A stretch of DNA of 64,000 nt from Lewinellaceae bacterium. GTDB taxonomy: Bacteria; Bacteroidota; Bacteroidia; Chitinophagales; Saprospiraceae. The first letter of the stretch is position 1; each line of letters begins with the position of its first letter. The DNA is taken from assembly GCA_020636105.1 (NCBI GenBank), contig JACJYL010000001.1, forward strand, positions 4,300,001 to 4,364,000. The letters are read 5' to 3'. Below, in pieces: positions 27,967-36,800 of this stretch. The notes beneath the pieces are model-generated. The model was given only the letters and a program-made list of their open reading frames with translations. It made no database searches and had not been told where the DNA came from. The translations under genes were made by a program, and so were the position numbers.

Positions 27967-28356
27967 ATGAATGTTACAAAATATTTTCCGGCCGTATTGT
28001 TGCTTTTCCTGCTCCCGTTTGGTTTTTCAGGGTGCAAATCCTCTGATCCTCTGGCGGGTACCGGCGACCATTATGCCTGCAACGGTACCAATCCTTTTTG
28101 GAAATTGGACATTTCTACTGAGAAAATCTCTTTTGAGTTACTGAGCGGGGAAAAAGAGATCTACCCTTACAAGGCTCCCGTAACATCTGACAATCGCAAG
28201 TTATTTGTCACCTCCAGGGAAGTTGACGACGGAAAAAGCTGGCTGAAAATATCGATTGAGGAATCTTCCTGTTTTAATTCAGTAGCCGGAAAGAAATTCC
28301 CGTTCAAAGTTGAAGTTGACAAGGATGGTGAACTCTTTTATGGCTGCGGGGAATAA
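27967..28356 (+). CDS. small lipoprotein of a COG3650-like type
   Basis: A 129-residue protein with a lipoprotein signal peptide: a hydrophobic run then FGFSGCKSS, with the likely lipid-bearing cysteine at residue 23. The mature part begins near HYACNGTNPFWKLDIS, a pattern (C.G..PFW.L.I) seen in small envelope proteins of the COG3650 type, of unknown function. It continues with paired cysteines near the end (SSCFNSVAGKKFPF and YGCGE). It should sit in the inner or outer membrane facing the periplasm. It stands alone between repeat elements and the DUF58 gene. The family assignment is from memory of the motif and is moderate. Confidence 0.7.
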   Translation: MNVTKYFPAVLLLFLLPFGFSGCKSSDPLAGTGDHYACNGTNPFWKLDISTEKISFELLSGEKEIYPYKAPVTSDNRKLFVTSREVDDGKSWLKISIEESSCFNSVAGKKFPFKVEVDKDGELFYGCGE

Positions 28357-28446
28357 ATCTCCCTTTCCCAAAAAGGGGCTAAAAGTTAAGTATTTCCTAT
28401 CTTAGAGGTTTAGTAATTCTCGATCATTGATGCACACAGCCAAATT

Positions 28447-29769
28447 TTGAAAAATCTATACCTTACCAACCGGTTTTTTATGATACTGGGGGCACTCGTT
28501 GCCTTTTTTGCAGTGGCTTTTTTTGTGCCTGCATTTTTCCTGCTGGCGCAATTGTGCCTTGCAGCCCTGGTCTCAGTGGTGGTTTATGATATTTTCAGGT
28601 TATTCAAAAGATCGGTTCGGGTGCGGGTGCGCCGGCGGGTGCCCAAAATATTGTCCTTAAGTGATGAAAACAAAATTCATCTCGATTTACACAATCAGTC
28701 TGGGATACCGTTGAATATTTCCATCATTGATGAATTGCCCTTCCAGTTGCAGAAAAGGGATTTTCTGGAAAAAATGTCGCTTGACCCGGATGAAAAAGGC
28801 AGACTCACCTACGAAATTCGTCCGGTGGAGCGGGGAGAGCATCATTTCGGGGCCATCAACCTTTTTCTTTCAACCTCCGTTGGGCTGGTGGAAAAAAGAT
28901 ACCGACATGATTATTCCATGATGGTTCCTGTTTACCCCTCCATTATCCAGATGAAAGAGCTCGAACTTCGGGCTTTCAGCAAGATCAGCTTTTTCGAAGG
29001 CATAAAAAAAATTCGGAGGATCGGTCACAGTTATGAATTTGAGCAAATAAAAAATTACGTACAAGGAGATGATTACCGGGCGATCAACTGGAAGGCCAGC
29101 AGTCGGAAAGCTACTTTGATGGTCAACCAGTATGAGGATGAACGCTCGCAGCAAGTGTACAGCATCATCGATAAGAGTCGTTCCATGCGAATGCCCTTTG
29201 AGGGCTTGAGTTTGATGGATTATGCCATCAATTCCACCCTTGCCCTGTCAAATATCATTCTGAAAAAACACGACATGACCGGCCTGATCACTTTTTCCGA
29301 CAAGATAGGGGCTACCATTAAGGCGGATGGACGACCTTACCAGTTACAAAAAATTTTGCAGGCTCTCTATAATGAAAAGGAAAGGCATACCGAGGCCAAT
29401 TATGAAATCCTTTACCAAATTGCCAGGAAGTTGATCACGGGCAGAAGCCTCATCATGCTTTACACCAATTTCGAGAGTATGCATGCCCTGGACCGGATGT
29501 TGCCTATCCTGAGAAAGATCGGAAAAATTCACCTGCTTGTGGTGGTCTTTTTTGAAAATACCGAAATACGCGATTTTGCTTCCAAGGAGGTAGATACCCT
29601 GGAAGACATTTATCACCAGACTGTTGCCCAAAAATTTATTGCCGAAAAGATTCAGATGGTGCAAAAGCTTCGCAATTACGGCATCCAGGCCGTGCTCACC
29701 AAACCGGAAGATCTTTCCCTGAATACGGTAAATAAATACCTCGAATTGAAGGCCCGCGGCTTGATTTGA
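28447..29769 (+). CDS. DUF58 domain protein, MoxR-associated type
   Basis: A 440-residue protein read from a TTG at 28447, which keeps the first transmembrane segment complete; the next ATG would cut into it. Two hydrophobic segments at about residues 9-45 are followed by a beta-rich region. The DUF58 core then reads YVQGDDYRAINWKASSRKATLMV near residue 210. A von Willebrand A-like fold follows, with IIDKSRSMRMP near 240 and LITFSDKIG near 280. DUF58 proteins are usually encoded next to MoxR AAA ATPases and are thought to assist assembly or folding of envelope complexes. No MoxR gene is adjacent here, so it stands apart from its usual partners. Function is inferred only from the family. Confidence 0.85.
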   Translation: MKNLYLTNRFFMILGALVAFFAVAFFVPAFFLLAQLCLAALVSVVVYDIFRLFKRSVRVRVRRRVPKILSLSDENKIHLDLHNQSGIPLNISIIDELPFQLQKRDFLEKMSLDPDEKGRLTYEIRPVERGEHHFGAINLFLSTSVGLVEKRYRHDYSMMVPVYPSIIQMKELELRAFSKISFFEGIKKIRRIGHSYEFEQIKNYVQGDDYRAINWKASSRKATLMVNQYEDERSQQVYSIIDKSRSMRMPFEGLSLMDYAINSTLALSNIILKKHDMTGLITFSDKIGATIKADGRPYQLQKILQALYNEKERHTEANYEILYQIARKLITGRSLIMLYTNFESMHALDRMLPILRKIGKIHLLVVVFFENTEIRDFASKEVDTLEDIYHQTVAQKFIAEKIQMVQKLRNYGIQAVLTKPEDLSLNTVNKYLELKARGLI

Positions 29770-29885
29770 CCTTTATTAGCCATTTTTTTGAGTTTAGTTG
29801 CCCGTTTTCGGAACTTTTCCATGTAACTGATGTATTATTGCATATAAATGGATTTTTTCTTAGTTCCAGCCCAAATAATCGCATA

Positions 29886-29907
29886 AAACAGGTATAAATA
29901 CCTGTTT
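29886..29907. promoter_or_regulatory. perfect palindrome upstream of surface cassette 1
   Basis: Arms AAACAGGTAT and ATACCTGTTT flank a central AA and are exact reverse complements. It lies 147 bases before the first gene of cassette 1. A copy with one mismatch lies at 39060-39081, 157 bases before the matching gene of cassette 2. The form fits a binding site for a dimeric helix-turn-helix regulator, which is inference. Confidence 0.6.
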
Positions 29908-30053
29908 CATTGTTTCCAATCCTGCTGTATTATTGCGATACCATCTTTGCTGGGAATAAAATTTAAAACTTTCTCCAAATTTTTCGTTGGAGAGGTTTAT
30001 CATTTTCTCTGAAATACTAACATCAATTGATTCTGAACAAAACCTATATTATT

Positions 30054-30557
30054 ATGAAGGAAAAATTACTAATGTTTGTGATGCTGTGCCTAAGCAGTTA
30101 CACAATGTTTTCCCAGTCTTTCGATCGGTCAGTGCTTGCCAGCGATGGCGCTACCAGCTCTATCGGAAGTGTTACCCTGGACTGGACCCTTGGAGAACTG
30201 GCCACCACAACGCTGGTTACCGAAAACGGTATGCTGACTCAAGGGTTTCACCAACCGCAACTTTCTGTTTCCACCTTACTATCTTATGAAAATCTGGAAG
30301 CTTTTTACCACGTGCAGGTTATGCCTAACCCGGTGTCTTCCTTATTGTACGTAAACGTTACTTCTGATCGGGAAGAAGCCTTAAGCGTTTACCTGCTCGA
30401 CCTCAACGGGAAGGTACTGAAAAAGGAAAAAATCGATTTTCCTTTTGATCCGCTGCAGTTTGATATGACCAGGTATCCTTCGGGTTTATATGTCATTCGT
30501 GTAATCACGGAAGACCAGCATCCGATCGGATTATTCAAAGTAAACAAATTAGATTAA
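30054..30557 (+). CDS. small T9SS type A cargo protein, cassette 1
   Basis: A 167-residue protein from the ATG at 30054. After a signal peptide ending in MFSQ comes a short domain reading SDGATSSIGSVTLDWTLGEL and MLTQGFHQP, a common N-terminal unit in small T9SS cargo of this phylum. The rest is a type A sorting domain: VQVMPNPVSSLLYVNV, VYLLDLNGKVL, then SGLYVIRVIT. Its paralogue at 39238-39741 is nearly identical in protein and DNA. It is first in a cassette with a tail-fibre-like gene and a large adhesin-like gene, 92 bases before the next start. A surface or secreted structural role is inferred; no enzyme domain is present. Confidence 0.88.
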   Translation: MKEKLLMFVMLCLSSYTMFSQSFDRSVLASDGATSSIGSVTLDWTLGELATTTLVTENGMLTQGFHQPQLSVSTLLSYENLEAFYHVQVMPNPVSSLLYVNVTSDREEALSVYLLDLNGKVLKKEKIDFPFDPLQFDMTRYPSGLYVIRVITEDQHPIGLFKVNKLD

Positions 30558-30649
30558 CACTTAATTCCATAACGATTTTTTGAAAACGGTGGATCACCCT
30601 TTGGGGTTGGCTTGTCCTGTTTTTGGGAAATTATTTAAACTTCTGAAAA

Positions 30650-33600
30650 ATGAAAAAAGTTTTTATACTTTTCGCTCTTACCCTTTTTACTGTGGTATCG
30701 CTCATGGCGCAGACGGTACCGGCAGGAATGAAATACCAGGCCGTAGCCAGAGATGCTAACGGCGAAGTGCTGGCCCTCAAGAGTGTGGGGCTGGAGATAA
30801 AACTGTTGGCCGCGGGCCCGACCGGAAAAACAGCTTATTGGGAAGTCCATCAGGTGACGACCAATATTTTAGGGTTGTTTACCATTACCATAGGGGAAGG
30901 CAAAAATAAAGCCGGAATCCTCCAGGAAGTTCCCTGGAGTAGTTATGAAATATGGATGAACGTTGGGCTTGACCCTGAAGGTGGCGAAAATTTCACGACC
31001 ATCAGCACCACAAAACTCCTGACGGTTCCTTATGCTTTTCACGCCGGTACTGCGGATAACCTGGTTACAGAAACCGGAAGCGGAACAGAAAAAACAGCCG
31101 CTTTCTGGAAGGTGGACGGCAACGTCCTGACCAATCCGCTTTACCATTATGTTGGAACAAGAGATCACCTTGATTTTATTTTCAGAACCAACAATATAGA
31201 GCGTATGCGTATCACCAAAGACGGTGATGTGTATATGAAAAACAGCCTTTTTATTGGAGCCAATCTTGATGTAGGTAATGATGCACACATAGGAAGAGAC
31301 CTGGATGTGGATCGTAACGCCAATGTGGATTTTGATGTGCATATCGGACAGGATCTCGATGTGGATCGTAATGCCAATATTGATTTTGATGTACATATCG
31401 GACAGGATCTCGTAGTAGATCGTGATGCCGAAATCGGGGATGACCTGACGGTTAAGAAAAATGTTTACCTGAACACCGTAGGAGGCGAAACCTTAAATAA
31501 TGGAAATTTCACGGTAACGAACCAGAAGAGCACCTTGCTTTCAGGGCTGCTTACCGTTGATCTGGCCACTGATTTGAATGCTTCCCTGAATGTGGACGGG
31601 CCGACGAATTTGCAAAGCAGCCTTAGTGTGAATAATATGTCTCCTTCCACCCTTTCCGGAACGCTGTTGGTGCAGCAGGATGCGACCTTTAATCAACATT
31701 TATTAGTGGACAATCCGGCGCTGAGTTCTACTTCAGTAACCACAGGAGGTTTGGTGGTTAACGGTGGAGTGGGTATTGGAGAAAATCTGAATGTGGGTGG
31801 GGCATCTGCTTTTGGCGGTCCTGTGAATTTTGCAGGAGCTGTATCAATTACCGATGCAACGGAATCCACCAATTCCACAACCGGAGCCTTGGTAGTGACC
31901 GGTGGGGTAGGCATTGGCAAGCGACTCAATGTTGCGGGAGCTACAGCTGTTGAAAATACGACAGAATCTGCCAATTCAACTTCAGGAGCCTTCAAAGTGG
32001 CCGGTGGAGCAGGGATTGTCAAGAACCTTAATGTAGGCGGAATTGCTAAGGTAGAAAATACAACAGAATCAACGAGTGCCTCCACAGGAGCTTTGAATGT
32101 AGTAGGTGGAGCAGGTATTGGCAAACGACTGAATGTAGGGGGAACGGATGAATCTACCAGTTCCACTACCGGTGCATTGGTCGTAGCAGGTGGCGTTGGT
32201 ATCGGGAAAAAACTTAACGTGAATGGGGTTACCAAAATTGATGCAACAGCCTCTACGGCTACCAGCCTTATTGTGAAAGGAAATGTGGCTACTTCAGCGG
32301 GAGTTAACCCAACAACTACTGCCGCCCAGCACGTGGCCAACTTTGAAAATACTTCTAACGGCAACGGGATCTCCATTAAACTGGGAGCACCAATCCCGCA
32401 TAATAAGAATAACTTCATCACTTTCTATAATTCCAATAATGGAACGGTAGGTAGAATTGAGGGAGAGGATTCTGACGAAAATTCAGGCGATTTTGGCAGA
32501 AACCAGGAATATACAGATTCTGAAGCTTTTCTGATTACAGATATCGCTTTTGCTACTTTGGATATTGTCATTGCCGGGCTTGAATCCGTTCAGGCAAGTG
32601 TTGACCTGGCGGCAGCGTCTTCATCCTCCACCGCTTGTGCAGGACTTGGCGCTTGTATTACCACCCCTATCCCATCATTGATTGTTGCCGCCATTGCGGA
32701 GGTCGCCTTGAAAATTGCGAATGTTGCATCACTGGGAGGGAACCTGGTAAAGGCAAGTGCAGCTTTGGTCGTATTTAGAAATACACATAAAGCACTGGAA
32801 GGCATCACTTTTGCTTCAGGTTCTGAAGACTACGCGGAGTATTTACCTAAATTGAACCCGGACGAACAGTTTGTGCCCGGAGATATTGTTGGTGTAAAAA
32901 ATGGATTTATTACAAAAAACACCAATGATGCGGACATGATCATGGTTGTTTCCCTCAAGCCTGTTGTGCTGGGAGGATTGCCACCTGATGGAAATGTAAC
33001 AGGTTTGGAGAAGGTAGCTTTTATGGGACAGGTGCCGACCAGAATTATGGGAAAAGTAAGTCCTGGAGATTATATCCTGGCCAGCGGATTCAACAATGGT
33101 GTTGGAATGGCAAAGAGTCCGGATAGAATGAAATCTTATGATTACAAGAAAATCTTAGGAGTAGCATGGGAAGGAAAAGAAGATTCAGGTTTAGATTATG
33201 TCAACACGGCTATCGGACTGAATTCAAATGATATGGTTGATCTTTATGAAGTACAAAATCAAGAAATTAAAGCCTTAAAGGATCAACTTAATAATACCAA
33301 TGCCATCCTGGCGAAATTGGTTCCGGGATTTGCAGAAGCTGCGAATATTGAAACCAATGACGAAGTTGTTGGTCATGATCATGCTGACCATGAAACAGTT
33401 TCAGCACCAGCTGTTACAGGAGCAGATCAATTTGTCTCTCACTCTTCTTCCAGCGAAATTGTTTATTTCAATATTGACAGACAGCAGTTGGAGGAAGGTT
33501 TGAAATTAGCCGAGGACAATGCCAGAAGAGTATATGAAAAAAATGGCTTGGACATTATGGATCATCCTTTCTGGAATAGATTAAATACGGATCCAAACTA

Positions 33601-33694
33601 TAAGGAAGAATTGTTTGAGGAGATCCAGGAGGAATTAAAGTATTCCTTCCATACGCATAAAGCAATTAATGAAAGAATTATTGAAAAGAAATAA
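30650..33694 (+). CDS. tail-fibre-like secreted protein, cassette 1
   Basis: A 1014-residue protein with signal peptide (MKKVFILFALTLFTVVSLMAQ). An N-terminal domain of about 120 residues reads VPAGMKYQAVARDANGEVLA, then FTTISTTKLLTVPYAFHA. Next come three 18-residue repeats (DLDVDRNANVDFDVHIGQ and relatives) and five or more blocks built on STTGALVVTGGVGIGKRLNV, the kind of repeat seen in trimeric phage tail fibres. Near residue 720 GSEDYAEYLPKLNPDEQF begins a region resembling the Peptidase_G2 or S74-type end domains of fibres (VPGDIVGVKNGFITK, then VAFMGQVPTRIMGKV). A coiled coil (NQEIKALKDQLNNTNAIL) and a conserved tail DHPFWNRLNTDPNYKEE close it. There is no T9SS tag. Trimeric fibre assembly is inferred. 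Confidence 0.82.
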   Translation: MKKVFILFALTLFTVVSLMAQTVPAGMKYQAVARDANGEVLALKSVGLEIKLLAAGPTGKTAYWEVHQVTTNILGLFTITIGEGKNKAGILQEVPWSSYEIWMNVGLDPEGGENFTTISTTKLLTVPYAFHAGTADNLVTETGSGTEKTAAFWKVDGNVLTNPLYHYVGTRDHLDFIFRTNNIERMRITKDGDVYMKNSLFIGANLDVGNDAHIGRDLDVDRNANVDFDVHIGQDLDVDRNANIDFDVHIGQDLVVDRDAEIGDDLTVKKNVYLNTVGGETLNNGNFTVTNQKSTLLSGLLTVDLATDLNASLNVDGPTNLQSSLSVNNMSPSTLSGTLLVQQDATFNQHLLVDNPALSSTSVTTGGLVVNGGVGIGENLNVGGASAFGGPVNFAGAVSITDATESTNSTTGALVVTGGVGIGKRLNVAGATAVENTTESANSTSGAFKVAGGAGIVKNLNVGGIAKVENTTESTSASTGALNVVGGAGIGKRLNVGGTDESTSSTTGALVVAGGVGIGKKLNVNGVTKIDATASTATSLIVKGNVATSAGVNPTTTAAQHVANFENTSNGNGISIKLGAPIPHNKNNFITFYNSNNGTVGRIEGEDSDENSGDFGRNQEYTDSEAFLITDIAFATLDIVIAGLESVQASVDLAAASSSSTACAGLGACITTPIPSLIVAAIAEVALKIANVASLGGNLVKASAALVVFRNTHKALEGITFASGSEDYAEYLPKLNPDEQFVPGDIVGVKNGFITKNTNDADMIMVVSLKPVVLGGLPPDGNVTGLEKVAFMGQVPTRIMGKVSPGDYILASGFNNGVGMAKSPDRMKSYDYKKILGVAWEGKEDSGLDYVNTAIGLNSNDMVDLYEVQNQEIKALKDQLNNTNAILAKLVPGFAEAANIETNDEVVGHDHADHETVSAPAVTGADQFVSHSSSSEIVYFNIDRQQLEEGLKLAEDNARRVYEKNGLDIMDHPFWNRLNTDPNYKEELFEEIQEELKYSFHTHKAINERIIEKK
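31298..31459 (+). repeat. three tandem 54-bp coding repeats
   Basis: Units begin at 31298, 31352 and 31406, each encoding 18 residues on the plan DLDVDRNANVDFDVHIGQ; the third has drifted. They lie in the first fibre gene. The cassette 2 homologue has a different, non-repetitive segment at the same place. Confidence 0.85.
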
Positions 33695-33785
33695 GGAGAA
33701 CATTTGTACTACATCGCATTTTTTCACTGCTCAGTGTAAATTCTGATTGATAAATTATCAGGAAGGATTTATAAAATTGGATTAA

Positions 33786-33828
33786 GGCGGTATTCAATTA
33801 ATTAACGTGTAATTAATTCTATACCGCC
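33786..33828 (+). terminator. strong hairpin between fibre and adhesin genes of cassette 1
   Basis: Arms at 33786-33804 and 33810-33828 pair at 17 of 19 positions around ACGTG; the outer stem is GGCGGTAT with ATACCGCC. Only a short mixed T-rich stretch follows, so it may be a weak terminator, an attenuator or an RNA-stabilising hairpin. It lies 42 bases before the next gene. Confidence 0.5.
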
Positions 33829-33869
33829 TGCTCCTTTTCTGCAGGCACTGAGTGTTTCAATTTCAATAA

Positions 33870-36800
33870 ATGAAAAATCATAAATTTATGAATTCGCTGA
33901 TGAAGCGATTCATGCTCATGGCCATTTCCATTCTCTTTTTGAATTGGCCTTCCGAAATGATGGCACAGTTGTCACAACAAATCGTCCTTCCGACAGATGG
34001 TTCTTTTTCTTCTGAAAACAGTCCACAGGGAGGCCTTCGGTATCAAAGACAACTCTTCTTAATCACCCCTGATGAAATGGCGGCATCCGGTATCCCGGCT
34101 GCAACCGATCTCAATTCAATTGGATTTACCATCGCTGCCGCTCAGGATATTCCGACAGAAGCAGACTTCAAACTCTATCTTCAAAATACAACGGATACGG
34201 AAAGCCGCTGGGATATGGACTGGACAGAAGTAACTACTGCAACCAATTCATTGGAAATCATGGGGTTATTTCCGGGAGATTACCAATGGCAGGTTCAGGC
34301 GGTTTGTCCCGAGGAGCCTTCGTCCTTTACAGATGTGTTGGAATTTTCAACGGCTGATCTTTCCGGCTGTAATCAACCGATGAATTTATCTGTAACGGCC
34401 ATTACGGCATCGAGTGCCACTTTGCAGTGGTATGCACCGAATTCTCCTGGTTTTAGCAATTATAAAGTAGAGTATAAGCCAATAGATGACAACACCTGGT
34501 TAGAAGCTGTTCCCGCACCGGCGACGGCGATGTCTGTTGACATCGCCGGGTTAATCTCTTCAAAGACATACCAATGGCGGATCAGAACATTTTGCGGGGC
34601 AGATTCATCTCAATTAAACCAGAACTCCTTTACGACGCTTAATGTGGATAATTGTAATGAGGCTGATCCATTAAGCCTGATGGTCAGCAGTCTTCCGGAT
34701 ACCACCGCTTCCTTTTCCTGGGATGCCGTAACGGGAGCTAACAGTTATAGCCTGAGGTTTCGTCGTGTAGGTTCTTCTGTTTGGTTTTCCACCTTTGCTT
34801 TTACAAATAGTTTATTGCTGAATTTCGGGCTTGAGCCCGGAACCAGGTATGAGTGGCAGGTCAGGGCAGACTGTGATGCAGGCCAGGGTGCCTATGTAGC
34901 CGGAATCAATTTTCTAACCGTAGGTGATGTTCAGTGTTATTCGCCAACTAATTTATTTGTTGACAATTTATCTGACAATACTGCAACCCTTCACTGGACT
35001 TCCACCGAAGGTGCTACATCCTACAACATCAGGTACCGCCTGAAAAATTCTATTTCCTGGACAAATGCGATCGCGCCGATGGCCGAAATAGGGATTGAAA
35101 ATGGCAAGATCACTATTCCTGATACCATAGGTAATTTCGTTATTCCATTTTTCGCTCCGACGGCGACATTCACCTATTCTGGAAATGGATTGTACGTCGC
35201 CTTTGAATATTCCAATCCGACTGACCCGCTTTCGTCATTGAACAAGGCGCTGACTACCAAGGAACATTCGGTAATGACCGATCAGTATGGTATGGAAACA
35301 CGGACGATCCTTTGCCTTGACGGAAAAAACGATACCACGGATGTCGAATTGCCTGAGATATTGACTGTTTCTGATTTTCGACCTCAGACAACATTTGGGT
35401 CTGCCGATTTTATTGATAGCGTAGCCGTTGAAGCGGTCTATGCCCTTGGACACCTCTCTACCCGGTTTTCCGGAGACAATACGGTTTCGGCCCTGGTGAG
35501 TAATTTTGATATAGAGGATCATACTTTTATGGTTCATTTTGAAGTTAGCGGCCCTGAGACATATACTGAAACCAAACCACTGATGGTTCCTGCAACCGAT
35601 TCTTTAATCGTTAGTTTTACGGACTGGCATCCGACCATCGAAGGGGATTATACATTTTCTGTCAGCATTGACGCGCAACCCAACGAGAATGTATTGAGTA
35701 ACAACCAGGCTTTTTACGCCCAAAAGGTGGGGCCTTCAACGATTGGATTCGATGATGGTTCGGCCAAAGTGACTCACGCAGGGTTTGGAAACGGAGAAGG
35801 TTTGATTTTGGTGAAACAAAGTATTACCGGTTGTGGGAAAGTTAATTCAGTAGAGGTCTTTTTGGATAAAACAGCTGCCGATGGTGATCGTGATTTATAC
35901 GCTGTGGTGATGGATGATATGGGTACGATCCTGGCTACCTCATTCACCCTAAACCCAACCGACAAAGAAACCGGAAATTATCATAGTTTTTATTTTGCGG
36001 ATCCTCCAACTGTGACCAACAGCACTTTTTATGTAGGATTGGCACAAATAGAAAATACAGACGAAGCTTACTATCCGGTAGGGGTGCAATATGAAACAAC
36101 ATTCATTCGGGAAGGCGCTTACTTTAGAGCTGAATTAGATGGTACGGTTTTGACGGACGTTCCTTATCCAGGCAGACTGATGATCAAAGCGGAGATCGTT
36201 CCTGAGGCACTGATTCCGGTGATTGATGGAGACCTGGTGTTGTGTAATGGCAGCAGTAACCTCTTATCCGTCAATTCATTCCGGACGGTCCGATATGCCA
36301 ATGAAGTTGTGGATGTGAGTCCTGTTGCGGATGAACTACCCTTTAGCGGCCAGCAGGCACTTGGCTCACCCGAGGTGTTCCCCGGGGGAGGTATCAATGG
36401 TGAAGCCTGGATGACAGCCGCTTCCGTGGCTCCGGCCGGGTATATTGAGTTAGGTTTTGCAAATTCCGGACCTATTAACTATATCGACATCTACGAATCG
36501 TATAACCCTGGCGGTATTGAAGCGGTTTATGTTAAGGATCCCATAAATGGTTTTGTGCCGGTATCCTTAGCTACGACAGTTCAATTGGGAGATACTTCAA
36601 GGATCAACAGAATATTATTACCCCTAACGGCATTTGATGTGTCAGAAGTTCGAATAGAAATGGCTGTGGATACTATATTCCACGGTATTGATGCCGTTTC
36701 CATCGGAGAAATCAGTGCGGCTGATCCGATGACCACCTATTTGTGGTCAACAGGAGATATGACTTCATCCACCTCTGCGAATGCTGCGGGAACTTATACG

